Counted from the stretch's first letter, positions 16,700-25,729 are shown. The stretch: DNA of 64,000 nt from Brevibacillus thermoruber 423 (GCF_000454065.1 NZ_KE695649.1:494624-558623), one strand, 5' to 3'. Program-made: numbers and translations. Notes: generated by a model not told the origin, from the letters alone.

Positions 16700-18373
16700 A
16701 TGGAGAGGAAGAAAGACGAGAGGATGGTAGGGGTGCCTGACACACAGGTAATGGAGCGGGATACGGATTTTGCCCGCCTTGCAGATACATTGGAACGGAT
16801 CGGATCGATGATGGAAGAGACGGGAGACGGCACGACGCCGGGGAAAATGGCGCAGCTTGCCGAGAAGACGCGGCGGGCAGAGCTGAACATCGCGTTTTGC
16901 GGCCACTTTTCCGCCGGCAAATCGACAATGATCAACACGCTATTGGGCGTCAATCTGCTGCCGTCCAACCCGATTCCCACCAGCGCCAACGTGGTCAAAA
17001 TCCGCGGCGGGGAAAAGGCGGCCCGCGTCTATACGCGCAGCAGCGGCGTTCTGACCTTTGACCCTGACACCGAAATGGAAAAGCTGAAGCAGTTTGCCGT
17101 GGACGGGGACACCGTGGAATGGGTGGAAGTCTCCTATCCGGGGACGTTCCTGGACGAGCGCTCCAGTCTTCTGGATACGCCGGGGATCGATTCCACCGAC
17201 GCCGCCCACAAGATCGCGACCGAATCGGCGCTGCACCTGGCGGACGTGGTCGTCTACATGATGGACTACAACCACGTGCAGGCGGAGGAAAACTTCAATT
17301 TTACCAAAGCGCTGAAAGACCGCGGAAAACCGGTCTACCTGGTCGTCAACATGATCGACAAGCACATCGACTTCGAGCTTGATTTCGACAGCTACAAGGA
17401 GAGCGTGGAAGAGGCGTTCGCCACGTGGAACATCCGGCCGGACGGCATTTTCTACACGTCGCTGGCGGAGCCGGACCACCCGGAAAACCAGTACGAGGCG
17501 TTTCGGGAGAAGCTGCTGGCGCTGATCGGCGAGCGGGAGAGGCTGATCGGAGAGAGCGTCGTCCACTCGGCGGAACACCTGATCGAAGAGCACGTGAAAG
17601 GGATCGCGCAGCGCAGCGCGGCGGCCCGCGAAGCGCTGGAAAATAGGCTGGAGGCACTGGCGGTGGACGGCGTGGACAAGAGCGACGCCGCCCAGGCGGA
17701 AGCGGCGCTCCGGGAGGCGGAAGCGGCACAGTCCGCGCTGGCCAGCCGGGCGGAGGAGGCGCGCAAGCAGATGGAAAAAGAGCTGACCGCCCTGCTCGAC
17801 AACGCGCGGCTGACGTACTACAGCACCAACGAAGCGGCGGAGCGCTATCTGGAAAGCCGCAAGCCGGGATTCAAGGTGGGCCTGTTCTTTGCCGCCAGAA
17901 AAACGGAGGAGGAGCGGGCCAAGCGGCTGGACGCCCTCTTGGCTGATGTCCGCGAAAAGGTGGCCGGCAATCTCGACTTCCACTTCAAGGACCTGATGAG
18001 CAAGCTGCCGGAGGCGTACGGCATCCGCGACGAAGACTACCACGCCACTGTGCACGCCACGCGGATCGAGGTGACGGCCGAGTTCCTCGCCGCCCTTGTG
18101 AAGGACGGAGCGGGCACGCGCGAATACGTGATGAACTACTGTTCCGACATTTCCAACGCGATCAAGGCGGAGTACCACCGCGCAGGACTGGCGTTCATCG
18201 AGCAGGTGACGGCGCGGCTGCGGCAGCAGGCGGAGGCGGAGGCCGAAGCGCTGCAAGCGCGGCTGGGTGCACTGCGCGAACTGGTGGAGATCCACGCCGG
18301 GCTGGCCGCGCTGGCAGAGAGCGAGCGGACGGCCAAAGAGCGGCTGCGAGCGATTTTGCGTGAAGGAGCGTAA
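16700..18373 (+). CDS. Dynamin-family GTPase, first of an adjacent pair (DynA D1-like)
   Basis: About 557 residues. GTPase motifs: G1 GHFSAGKST (about residue 68), switch Thr in PIPTSANVVK, G3 DTPGID, and G4 NMIDKH. A long alpha-helical, Glu/Ala/Arg-rich stalk follows, as in bacterial dynamin-like proteins. B. subtilis DynA is one chain of about 1190 residues made of two dynamin modules that tether and fuse membranes. Here the modules are two genes 8 bp apart. The start is uncertain: ATG 16700, ATG 16724 and GTG 16733 are all in frame, and none has a clearly best ribosome site. Confidence 0.9.
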   Translation: MERKKDERMVGVPDTQVMERDTDFARLADTLERIGSMMEETGDGTTPGKMAQLAEKTRRAELNIAFCGHFSAGKSTMINTLLGVNLLPSNPIPTSANVVKIRGGEKAARVYTRSSGVLTFDPDTEMEKLKQFAVDGDTVEWVEVSYPGTFLDERSSLLDTPGIDSTDAAHKIATESALHLADVVVYMMDYNHVQAEENFNFTKALKDRGKPVYLVVNMIDKHIDFELDFDSYKESVEEAFATWNIRPDGIFYTSLAEPDHPENQYEAFREKLLALIGERERLIGESVVHSAEHLIEEHVKGIAQRSAAAREALENRLEALAVDGVDKSDAAQAEAALREAEAAQSALASRAEEARKQMEKELTALLDNARLTYYSTNEAAERYLESRKPGFKVGLFFAARKTEEERAKRLDALLADVREKVAGNLDFHFKDLMSKLPEAYGIRDEDYHATVHATRIEVTAEFLAALVKDGAGTREYVMNYCSDISNAIKAEYHRAGLAFIEQVTARLRQQAEAEAEALQARLGALRELVEIHAGLAALAESERTAKERLRAILREGA

Positions 18374-18381
18374 CGGAGACA

Positions 18382-20349
18382 ATGAACCAACTGAGGGAGA
18401 AACTGTTCGCCGCGGCGGAGCGCTTGCGGCGGGCAAGCCATGAAATTGCGGCGGTGCCGGGGATGCAGGCGCAGGCCGAGGCAATGCGGGAGCGTGCCGA
18501 CCGGCTGACCGCCAACCGCTTTACGGTCGCCTTGTTCGGGGCGTTCAGCGCCGGCAAGTCGTCGTTTGCCAACGCGCTGATGGGGGATCTGGTTCTGCCG
18601 GTGTCCCCCAATCCGACGACGGCGGCGATCAACAAAATCATGCCGCCGACCGACCGCCGTCCGCACGGGACGGTGCGGGTGGTCCTGAAGAGCCGGGAAG
18701 CGGTGGAGCAGGACGTGCTGCGCTCGCTGGCCGTCTTTGGCCTGTCGGCCGACGGGCTGGAGCAGGCCTTGGCCGAACTGGACAAGATCGATGTGGCGCA
18801 CATTCCGCCGACGGCCAAACCGCATTTCACCTTTTTGAAAGCGGTGACCAAGGGGCTGGGCGACATGGCTCCCCATTTGGGGGGCGAGCTGATCGTCGAC
18901 ATGCAGGCGTTCAAAGGCTTTGTGGCCAAAGAGGAGAAAGCCTGCTTTGCCGAGTACATCGAGCTCTTTTACGCGTGTCCCTTGACCGAGCAGGGCATCG
19001 TGCTGGTCGATACGCCGGGAGCGGACTCGATCAACGCCCGCCATACGGGCGTCGCCTTCGAATACATGAAAAACGCCGACGCGGTGCTGTTCGTCACCTA
19101 CTACAACCACGCCTTTTCCCAGGCGGACCGGGAGTTTTTGCTGCAGATGGGCCGCGTGAAGGACACCTTCGAGATGGACAAAATGTTCTTCATCGTCAAC
19201 GCCGCCGACCTCGCCTCCTCCCGGGAAGAACTGGACGGCGTGGTGGCGCACGTGGAGAAAAACCTGCTCGCTTGCGGCATCCGCCATCCGCGGATCTATC
19301 CCGTCTCCAGCCAGACGGCGCTGCTGGCCCGGATGCACGAGGCGGGCAAGCTGACCGCCTCGGCGGAAAAAGTGTACCGCCAGCGCACCGGCACGGCGGA
19401 GGGCGAACCGCTGCCTTCGGCGGAACAGGCATTTCAACTGTCCGGCATGGCCGGGTTTGAGCGGGATTTCCTCCGCTTTACCCTGGAAGAGCTGACGACC
19501 ATTGCCGTCAATGCGGCGATGGGGGAAATCCGCCGGGCGCACGACACGCTGGCCGAGTTCATCCGGATGGCGCAGGCGGACGAAAGCGAGCGGCTCGCGC
19601 GGCGCCAGGCCGCCGAAGAGGCGAAACGGGCGGCGCTGGCGGCGGTGGCCGAGCTGTCGACCGCATCGGCCGAACGGGATCTGGCCAAGGAGCGGGAGGA
19701 ACTGCTGTACTATGTGAAACAGCGCCTCTTCTTCCGGTTCAACGAGCTGTTCAACGCCGCGTTCAACCCGGCCGTGCTGAAAGAAGACGGGCGGAACATG
19801 AAGCAGGCGCTGCAGGGCTGTCTGGCCGACCTGCTGCGGTCGATCAGCTACGACCTGGCGCAGGAGATGAGGGCCACGACGCTGCGGCTGGAAAAGTTCG
19901 TCAACAAACTGGGGGCCTCGTTGGTGGAGCAGTGGCAGCGGGACGTGCAGCGGCACGCCGCCGGGCTGACGCTGGCTCCGTACCAGCCGCGCCAGACGGA
20001 GACGCTTCCGTTTGCCGAAGAGCTTCCGGTGGAAGCGTCAGCCCTGCAGCCGGCGCTCTCCCTGTTCAAAAACACGAAGGACTTTTTTGAACAGGACGGC
20101 AAGGCAAAACTGCGCGACCAACTGGAAAAGCTGCTGCAGGAACCTGTCGCCGCTTACGTCGCGGCAGGCAGCGAGCAGTTGGGCGAGCAGTTTTCCGCCC
20201 TGTTTGCGGCCGTGGCGGCGGATGAGCGGAACCGTGCGGCGGAGCAGGTGGAATCGTACTTTACCGGCGTGTTTGCCGCGCTGGACATGAATCTGGATCT
20301 GGACGAACTGGCCGGCAAGCTGCAGCGCGTGGCTGCCGAACTGGCTTGA
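18382..20349 (+). CDS. Dynamin-family GTPase, second of an adjacent pair (DynA D2-like)
   Basis: 655 residues. G1 GAFSAGKSSFANALMG (about residue 54), switch PNPTTAAINK, G3 DTPGAD and a diverged G4 (VNAADLAS). A helical stalk follows with a long charged segment (AEFIRMAQADESERLARRQ) and a possible membrane-contact loop in between. It starts 8 bp after the first dynamin gene with GGAG upstream, so the two are co-transcribed and their products probably form hetero-oligomers equivalent to the fused DynA. The role is likely membrane repair or remodelling (inference). Confidence 0.9.
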   Translation: MNQLREKLFAAAERLRRASHEIAAVPGMQAQAEAMRERADRLTANRFTVALFGAFSAGKSSFANALMGDLVLPVSPNPTTAAINKIMPPTDRRPHGTVRVVLKSREAVEQDVLRSLAVFGLSADGLEQALAELDKIDVAHIPPTAKPHFTFLKAVTKGLGDMAPHLGGELIVDMQAFKGFVAKEEKACFAEYIELFYACPLTEQGIVLVDTPGADSINARHTGVAFEYMKNADAVLFVTYYNHAFSQADREFLLQMGRVKDTFEMDKMFFIVNAADLASSREELDGVVAHVEKNLLACGIRHPRIYPVSSQTALLARMHEAGKLTASAEKVYRQRTGTAEGEPLPSAEQAFQLSGMAGFERDFLRFTLEELTTIAVNAAMGEIRRAHDTLAEFIRMAQADESERLARRQAAEEAKRAALAAVAELSTASAERDLAKEREELLYYVKQRLFFRFNELFNAAFNPAVLKEDGRNMKQALQGCLADLLRSISYDLAQEMRATTLRLEKFVNKLGASLVEQWQRDVQRHAAGLTLAPYQPRQTETLPFAEELPVEASALQPALSLFKNTKDFFEQDGKAKLRDQLEKLLQEPVAAYVAAGSEQLGEQFSALFAAVAADERNRAAEQVESYFTGVFAALDMNLDLDELAGKLQRVAAELA

Positions 20350-20390
20350 GCGACACCGGGCGAGACGAGAACCGGCGCAGCAAAACGAAC

Positions 20391-20418
20391 AAAGCGGCCC
20401 CGTCACGGGGCCGCTTTT
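20391..20418. terminator. Bidirectional terminator between the dynamin and GNAT genes
   Basis: A 12-bp stem, AAAGCGGCCCCG (20391-20402) with CGGGGCCGCTTT, 3-base loop, T run on the plus side and A run on the other. The flanking genes converge. Confidence 0.85.
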
Positions 20419-20462
20419 CTGCGTTTGCCGGCGCCACTGGCCGCAAGGAACGCAAGGGGGAG

Positions 20463-21050
20463 TCATCCCCCTTGTTTGACGGCCCGGCGCGCCTCCCACT
20501 CTTCGCGCAGAATGCCCATCTTGATCGCGTCGTAGTATTCGCCGCGCACGATGCGCGCCTTGCGCACCCGCGCTTCTTCGATCATGCCGCAGCGGGCGGC
20601 CAGCCGGATCATCCGCTCGTTGCCGGACCAGGTACCGATTCCCAGCCGGACTGTGTCCATGTGGGTAAACAGATAGTCGATCCACATCTGAAACGCTTCG
20701 CTGCCGTAACCGTTGGACCAGTAGCGCGAATCGTAGATGACGATGCCGATCTCAAACCAGTTGGTCACCTCCGACACCCAGTAGCGCCCCACACTTCCTT
20801 TCAGCTCTCCGTCGATTTCGATGATCAGCTCCGTGCGGGGCTTGTCCGTGCCTGCGAGGGCCAGCGCCTCCCGGTGTTTGGGAAGCTGCCGGTACTCTTC
20901 CAGCATCATCGGCTCCAACGGCTTGTAGGGGCCGTTCCAGTTGAGATGCTCCCGGTCCTCCGCCTCGTAATGCCAATAGTAGAGCGTGTCCAGATCCTCC
21001 GGACGGATGTCGCGCAGTACCACTTTTTCCCCTTTGAGACAGATGTTCAT
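20463..21050 (-). CDS. GNAT family N-acetyltransferase (RimJ/RimL type)
   Basis: 195 residues: LKGEKVVLRDIRPEDLDTLYYWHY at the start, IGIVIYDSRYWSNGYGSEAF as the acetyl-CoA-binding motif A, and SGNERMIRLAARCGMIEEARVRK as motif B. Transfers acetyl from acetyl-CoA to an amine; the substrate (protein N-terminus, amino-sugar or antibiotic) is unknown. ATG 21050 has GGGAGG. Divergent from a MocR-type regulator, a common arrangement for MocR targets, so it might be regulated by it. Confidence 0.88.
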   Translation of the reverse strand: MNICLKGEKVVLRDIRPEDLDTLYYWHYEAEDREHLNWNGPYKPLEPMMLEEYRQLPKHREALALAGTDKPRTELIIEIDGELKGSVGRYWVSEVTNWFEIGIVIYDSRYWSNGYGSEAFQMWIDYLFTHMDTVRLGIGTWSGNERMIRLAARCGMIEEARVRKARIVRGEYYDAIKMGILREEWEARRAVKQGG

Positions 21051-21192
21051 GCGTGTTCCTCCCGGTTATGCGTCGATATGTTGTGATCATGGCAGGTGAC
21101 AGGAAAAGCTCCCGCTGGCGGCCGGCCGGCTTTGTACGCGCGTATCGCGGTTCGAGCTTTTCTGTTACACTTAGTCTACATGGCATCTGCAC

Positions 21193-21202
21193 CTGTCGAC
21201 AG
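21193..21202. promoter_or_regulatory. 10-bp palindrome between divergent GNAT and MocR genes
   Basis: CTGTCGACAG followed 2 bp later by another GACAG. It lies about 45 bp upstream of the MocR start, a plausible operator, without further support. Confidence 0.3.
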
Positions 21203-21245
21203 TGACAGTTTGCAAAGATTTGACAAGGACAGAGAGGGGAGACCA

Positions 21246-22667
21246 ATGGACCTGACGCCGATCTTGCACGCCGACAGCGATGAACCGCTGTACGTTCAGC
21301 TGTATCACGCCATCAGCCGGGAGATTGCCGCCGGACGCATACCGGCGGGAAGCCGGCTTCCGTCGATCCGCCAGCTCGCCCGGTCCGCCGGGGTGGGCAA
21401 GATCACGGTGGAAGCGGCCTATCAGCAGCTTCTGGCGGAAGGCTACATCGTCAGCCGGGAGCGCAGCGGGTATTTTGCCGCCGACATCGAGGCCTGGGCG
21501 GACAGCCGCACGGACGAGCGGCCTCCGCTGCCCACCGAATGGAAAAAGCGGAAGGGAGAGCATCTCTCCTGCCGGTACAACTTTCACGGCTCGGTGGTGG
21601 ACACCCGTCACTTCCCGTATGCGCTGTGGCGTGCCTGTCTGACGGAGGCGATGGACCGGTACGCCGCCGATTTTGCCTTTTACGGGGACGACCAGGGGGA
21701 GTGGGAACTGCGGGTGGAGCTGGCCCGCTACCTCAGACGGGCGCGGACGCTGGTGTGCGAGCCGGAGCAGATCGTCATCGGCACGGGGCTGCAGCAGGCG
21801 CTCAGTTTTCTCTGCCTGATGCTGCGGGACGATCACCGGGTCGTGGCGATGGAGGAACCGGGCTACGCCGATGCCCGCGTCGTGTTTGAACATCACGGCT
21901 TTCGCGTCGTGCCGGTGCCGCTGGAGGAGGACGGCCTGTCCGTGGACGCGCTGGAGCAGAGCGGCGCCACCGTTGTCTACGTGACGCCCGCCCACCAGTA
22001 CCCGCACGGCATGGTCATGCCGGTGGCCAAACGGCTCCGCCTGCTGCAGTGGGCCAAGGCGTGCGGAGGGATCATCATCGAAAACGACTACGACGGCGAG
22101 TTCCGCTACAACGTCAAACCGACGCCCTCCCTGCAGGGCATGGACCAGGCGGGAACGGTTGTGTACATCGGCAATTTCTCCAAGGCCTTTTCCCCCGCGC
22201 TGCGGATGGATTACACGGTGCTGCCGCCGGTCCTATTGCGCCGCTACCTGGAGGGCTTCCAGGCGTATCCGTCGCCCGTTCCGCGCCTTGAGCAGCGGGC
22301 GATGCAGCTCTTTATGCAAAAAGGGTACTGGGAAAAGCACGTCCGCAAGATGCGGACGATCTACCAGAAAAAGCATGCGATCCTGCTGCAGGCGATCGCC
22401 GACCACATGCCGCCGTGCGTGACCGTGCTGGGCCATTCTGTGGGACTGCACATCCTGTTGGAAGTGAATACCGACCGCAGCGAAGAAGAGCTGATCCGTA
22501 CGGCCGCAGAGGCGGGGGTGCGTGTCTACCCGGTCGGCCGCAACTGCCTGGAGCCGCGCAGCGGACAGGAGCGGCCGCGCATCATCGTCGGCTTTGGCGG
22601 CGTGTGGGAAGAAGACATTCCGGAGGGCATACGCCTGCTGGCCGACGCGTGGTTTGGGCGATGCTGA
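21246..22667 (+). CDS. MocR-type GntR-HTH/aminotransferase transcriptional regulator
   Basis: 473 residues. An N-terminal GntR winged helix (LYVQLYHAISREIAAG, SRLPSIRQLARSAGVGKITVEAAYQQL) is fused to a fold-type I aminotransferase domain with ENDYDGEFRY and NFSKAFSPALRMDY, where Lys binds pyridoxal phosphate. MocR proteins such as PdxR and GabR use PLP as effector. ATG 21246 has GGGGAG upstream; the longer open frame from 21096 runs through the promoter region. Target is likely the divergent GNAT gene or a PLP/amine pathway (inference). Confidence 0.92.
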   Translation: MDLTPILHADSDEPLYVQLYHAISREIAAGRIPAGSRLPSIRQLARSAGVGKITVEAAYQQLLAEGYIVSRERSGYFAADIEAWADSRTDERPPLPTEWKKRKGEHLSCRYNFHGSVVDTRHFPYALWRACLTEAMDRYAADFAFYGDDQGEWELRVELARYLRRARTLVCEPEQIVIGTGLQQALSFLCLMLRDDHRVVAMEEPGYADARVVFEHHGFRVVPVPLEEDGLSVDALEQSGATVVYVTPAHQYPHGMVMPVAKRLRLLQWAKACGGIIIENDYDGEFRYNVKPTPSLQGMDQAGTVVYIGNFSKAFSPALRMDYTVLPPVLLRRYLEGFQAYPSPVPRLEQRAMQLFMQKGYWEKHVRKMRTIYQKKHAILLQAIADHMPPCVTVLGHSVGLHILLEVNTDRSEEELIRTAAEAGVRVYPVGRNCLEPRSGQERPRIIVGFGGVWEEDIPEGIRLLADAWFGRC

Positions 22668-22712
22668 GCGTTTTGTCTGGTTCTGTCGTGCAGAGGGACG
22701 AAGGTCACCCGC

Positions 22713-22826
22713 TTGAAAGGGGACGTGCTGGCGCACAAAATCCCTCGTCGAATCTCTTGGCTGGGGGCGCTGGTAACGGCGGCCGGACATCTGATTGCCG
22801 GTGATAGGGGGCGTTTTGTCGATTGA
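22713..22826 (+). CDS. Possible 37-residue membrane peptide
   Basis: TTG 22713 to TGA 22826, with AAGGT seven bases upstream. The product has a basic start (KGDVLAHKIPRR) and one hydrophobic stretch (ISWLGALVTAAGHLIAG). It looks more protein-like than the other five frames of this gap, but it is short, starts at TTG and matches nothing I recognise. It could also be a remnant of a larger gene. Confidence 0.25.
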   Translation: MKGDVLAHKIPRRISWLGALVTAAGHLIAGDRGRFVD

Positions 22827-22913
22827 TGAGAGCAGAACGCGTCGTGAGGAGGGCCCCGCGAGAACGGAACCGTGCGGTGATTTTTGCGGGGGTTCGGGCA
22901 TCCCTCATGCGTG

Positions 22914-22955
22914 AAAAGGGCAGACCGCCAACGCCTATGCATTGGCGGTCTGCCC
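22914..22955 (-). terminator. Terminator of putP
   Basis: A 14-bp perfect stem: GGGCAGACCGCCAA (22918-22931) with TTGGCGGTCTGCCC (22942-22955). On the minus strand it ends in TTTT. The rest of the 22.67-23.03 kb gap holds only the possible short peptide above. Confidence 0.85.
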
Positions 22956-23027
22956 TGTAACTGCAGAAGCAGGCTGGCGATTGGGCGCCAGGGTGTATGC
23001 GTGGAGCAGGAAGAGCGGCACAAATGC

Positions 23028-24497
23028 TTACTGCTTGCTCAATCGCTCGTATCGGTCAAATTGCTCCTGCAGCTGCTGCGACGGCTTTTGCGTCAGCAGG
23101 CTGACGATCACGATGGCCAGCAGGCTGGCGGCAAAGCCCGGCACCATTTCGTAGAGGAAATTCTTGAGCACGTCGAACTGGGTCCAGATGATGACGGTGG
23201 CGGCGCCGGCGACCATCCCGGCGAGGGCGCCCCATTTGTTCATCCGTTTCCAGTAGAGGCTCAGCAGCACCACCGGGCCAAACGATGCGCCAAACCCGGC
23301 CCAGGCATAACCGACCAGACTCAGGATCGTGTCGTTCTTGCTGTAGGCGAGCACCACGGCGATCAGCGACACCAGCAGGACGGACAGCCGGCCGATCAGG
23401 ATCAGCTCCTTGTCCGTGGCCGAGCGGCGGAAGAACGTCTTGTAGACGTCTTCGGTCAGCGAGCTGGAAGTGACGAGCAGTTGGGAAGAAATGGTGCTCA
23501 TGATCGCCGCCAGGATGGCTGCCAGGAGGAAACCGGTGATCAGCGGGTGGAACAGAATTTTGCCCAGTTCGATAAAGATCGTCTCCGGATCGGCAATCGA
23601 CCAGCCCTGTTTGGAGTACAAGGCGATGCCGATCAGGCCGGTCAGCATTGCGCCGACGACGGAGAAGATCATCCAGCCCATGCCGATGCGGCGTGCCTTT
23701 TTCATCTCCTTGACGGAGGAGATGGCCATGAAGCGAACGATGATGTGCGGCTGGCCGAAGTAGCCGAGCCCCCAAGCAAACAGCGAGACGATGCCCAACA
23801 GGCTGGTGCCTTTGAAAATGTCGAGCAGGGCGGGATCGACGGCACGGATTTCCGTGAAGGTCGGCCCGATTCCGCCGACGGTCAGGATGGTGACCAGCGG
23901 CACCATCACCAGCGCGATGAACATGATCAGCCCCTGCACAAAGTCGGTCCAGCTCACGGCGAGAAAACCGCCGAACAGCGTGTAAGCGATGGTGACTCCG
24001 GCCACGATCCACAGCCCGGTGTGGTAGTCGAGGCCAAACGTGTTTTCGAACAGCACGCCGCCGGACACCATCCCGGAGGAGACGTAGAACGTAAAAAAGA
24101 TCATGATGACAAGGCCGGAAACCAGGCGCAGCAAGCGGCTGGTGTCGCCGAAGCGGTTTTCCAGAAACGCGGGAATGGTGATGGAGTTGTCGGCCACTTC
24201 CGTATAGGTGCGCAAACGCGGCGCCACGTACAACCAGTTGGCGTACGCCCCGAGCGTCAGGCCGATGGCAATCCACGAGGCGCTGAGCCCTTGGGCAAAC
24301 ATCGCGCCGGGCAGTCCCATCATGAGCCAGCCGCTCATGTCGGAGGCCCCTGCGCTGAGCGCCGTCACAGCCGGCCCGAGCGTCCGACCGCCCAGCATGT
24401 AGTCAGAGAGATTGGAAGTGCGCTTGTACGCGAAGTACCCGATCAGCAGCATGCCGACCATATAGGCGGTGATGGAAGCAGCCAGTTGCATATCCAT
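23028..24497 (-). CDS. putP: Sodium/proline symporter PutP
   Basis: 489 residues, about 13 membrane helices of the sodium:solute symporter family: [34 protein letters not shown] is the PutP N-terminal signature, with [14 protein letters not shown] in helix VI and [17 protein letters not shown] later. Imports L-proline with Na+ as nutrient or osmolyte. ATG 24497 (MDMQLAAS) is the usual family start, with AAGGAG 12 bases upstream; an ATG at 24539 gives an untypical extension. A cre site fills its promoter spacer, implying CcpA repression by good carbon sources. Confidence 0.93.
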   Translation of the reverse strand: MDMQLAASITAYMVGMLLIGYFAYKRTSNLSDYMLGGRTLGPAVTALSAGASDMSGWLMMGLPGAMFAQGLSASWIAIGLTLGAYANWLYVAPRLRTYTEVADNSITIPAFLENRFGDTSRLLRLVSGLVIMIFFTFYVSSGMVSGGVLFENTFGLDYHTGLWIVAGVTIAYTLFGGFLAVSWTDFVQGLIMFIALVMVPLVTILTVGGIGPTFTEIRAVDPALLDIFKGTSLLGIVSLFAWGLGYFGQPHIIVRFMAISSVKEMKKARRIGMGWMIFSVVGAMLTGLIGIALYSKQGWSIADPETIFIELGKILFHPLITGFLLAAILAAIMSTISSQLLVTSSSLTEDVYKTFFRRSATDKELILIGRLSVLLVSLIAVVLAYSKNDTILSLVGYAWAGFGASFGPVVLLSLYWKRMNKWGALAGMVAGAATVIIWTQFDVLKNFLYEMVPGFAASLLAIVIVSLLTQKPSQQLQEQFDRYERLSKQ

Positions 24498-24554
24498 GAG
24501 CGTTTTATTCTCCTTTACAATTTTATCAATATTGAACATATTGTGACGATAACT

Positions 24555-24583
24555 AGTCTACCATGAAAGCGCTTTAAAATCTA
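24555..24583 (-). promoter_or_regulatory. putP promoter with embedded cre (CcpA) site
   Basis: On the minus strand TAGATT (24583-24578) and TAGACT (24560-24555) are 17 bp apart. The spacer is almost exactly TGAAAGCGCTTTAA (24564-24577), one base away from the palindromic cre consensus. CcpA bound here would exclude RNA polymerase. Confidence 0.65.
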
Positions 24584-24622
24584 CTGGTAAAATCAGAACA
24601 ATAAAACATGTAAGGGGTTGCA

Positions 24623-24642
24623 TGCCGGAAAGACGTCCGGCA
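24623..24642. repeat. Hairpin upstream of the putP promoter
   Basis: TGCCGGA (24623-24629) pairs with TCCGGCA (24636-24642), 6-base loop. No T run on either strand. It lies between the candidate RNA terminator and the putP promoter. Confidence 0.4.
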
Positions 24643-24649
24643 CAACAAG

Positions 24650-24930
24650 CGAAAAAGCCTGCACGGGCTGTGCAGGCTTCAGACTGAAGACAAACCAATT
24701 GTATCGAAGGAGAAGCATGTTTCCAGGCAGAGCGACTTGTGAAGCCCTACCGAGCGGAGCAGCGATTTGCGGGAAAAAGGAGCGCCACCTTTGAATGGTC
24801 TGCGGAGCGATACGGCTTTGGCGATCCCCCGCAAATCGGTGCGGAGCGTGCAGCCTGTGCTTCCCTGCTGGGCGAGCATGGAGCGGAAGCCGGAAACGTG
24901 CTTCTCCCCCCAGCAGTCACTTTGTCTACA
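24650..24930 (-). ncRNA. Candidate structured RNA or palindromic element between the lipoprotein gene and putP
   Basis: About 280 bases with no credible protein but three nested complementary pairs: AGACAAA (24688-24694)/TTTGTCT (24921-24927); GGAGAAGCATGTTTCCAGGC (24709-24728) with GCCGGAAACGTGCTTCTCC (24889-24907), including compensating G-U/A-C differences; and CGATTTGCGGG (24763-24773)/CCCGCAAATCG (24828-24838). On the minus strand it ends in a terminator, AAGCCTGCAC/GTGCAGGCTT (24655-24679) followed by TTTTT. A minus-strand non-coding RNA with a long rod-like fold is the simplest reading; a miniature mobile element is the alternative. I cannot match it to a known RNA family. Confidence 0.45.
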
Positions 24931-24936
24931 CACTCA

Positions 24937-24961
24937 AAGCCTGCACGGGCTGTGCAGGCTT
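24937..24961. repeat. Second identical copy of the 25-bp hairpin
   Basis: AAGCCTGCAC-GGGCT-GTGCAGGCTT, identical base for base to the copy at 24655-24679 and 282 bp away. This copy has only three Ts on the minus strand and sits about 105 bp after the stop of the small lipoprotein gene, so it may end that transcript. The two copies bracket the candidate structured RNA. Confidence 0.7.
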
Positions 24962-25064
24962 GCGTGCGGTACTTTTTCCGGTTGATCCACAGGGCCGGAA
25001 AAACGCTGGCACGGACATGCCGCTGCAGTGCGGAGGGCGCGATCGGGCCGTACATCCGCGCCTC

Positions 25065-25523
25065 CTACTGCACCTGGATCTGTCCGCTGCTGTCGAGGGT
25101 TACCTTGAATTCCTTGACGACGGTCGGCTCTTCCCCGGGGTTGTTCAGATTGTGCCGCATCACGCGGAACGTGCCGTCCCCGGTCAGTTGGCCGGTAAAT
25201 TCGACGCCCAACAGGTCGGATTTGTAGAAGCTGAAGTTGGCCAGCTCGGTCTTCTGCAGTTCCGCCGTCAACAACTGGCCGTCACCGCTGAACATCGCCT
25301 TGCGCAGCGGCTCCGAAGACTCGTATTTTTGCTGCAGGTAGGTTTTCAACTGCTGGGCGATTTCCGATTCGGCGATCTGTTTGCCCGTTTCCACCACTTG
25401 TTTTCCGGTTTCGATCGCCTGCTTGCCCGCTTCCACGGCCTGCTGCGCCGTCTGCACGCCTTCCGACACGTCGGAGCAGGCAGCCAGGAGCAGCGCGCAG
25501 CCGATCACAAGTACCTGGCGCAT
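25065..25523 (-). CDS. Small lipoprotein of unknown function
   Basis: 152 residues: signal peptide with lipobox LLAAC (Cys16), then a helical stretch of near-repeats rich in Gln, Ala and Lys (EAGKQAIETGKQVVETGKQ, about residues 31-49), then a beta-rich C-terminal domain (about 75-152). AAGGAGAG lies 8 bases before ATG 25523. I do not recognise the family. Probably anchored outside the membrane, with the repeat helix as a spacer. Confidence 0.75.
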   Translation of the reverse strand: MRQVLVIGCALLLAACSDVSEGVQTAQQAVEAGKQAIETGKQVVETGKQIAESEIAQQLKTYLQQKYESSEPLRKAMFSGDGQLLTAELQKTELANFSFYKSDLLGVEFTGQLTGDGTFRVMRHNLNNPGEEPTVVKEFKVTLDSSGQIQVQ

Positions 25524-25605
25524 GATCGATTCTCTCCTTTCTCCCGGTTACGGTTCTCGGCGCAGGTTATCCCTTCTGTCTGCATGGAGAAATACGCCTC
25601 CCTGT

Positions 25606-25614
25606 ATTGTACCA
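25606..25614 (-). promoter_or_regulatory. Extended -10 promoter of the small lipoprotein gene
   Basis: Minus strand TGG-TACAAT (25614-25606), about 80 bp before the start codon; the -35 is not clear. Confidence 0.45.
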
Positions 25615-25700
25615 TACGAGCGGGGACGGCGACTGCGTCAGCAGCGGACAAAACGCGTTCGCGGCCGCGCTGCCGGCGTACGACATTCTTTTGTGATGCG

Positions 25701-25729
25701 TTTCCACTTTCTCCGCAGCCGCATATGAT
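25701..25729 (+). promoter_or_regulatory. Promoter of the cold-shock gene
   Basis: TTTCCA (25701-25706), 17-bp spacer, TATGAT (25724-25729). Confidence 0.55.

Noticed and set aside
24700-24930. 6S RNA identity for the folded element
   Set aside because: The length and long-rod form are suggestive, but I cannot see the open central bubble with its conserved bases, so no family name is given.
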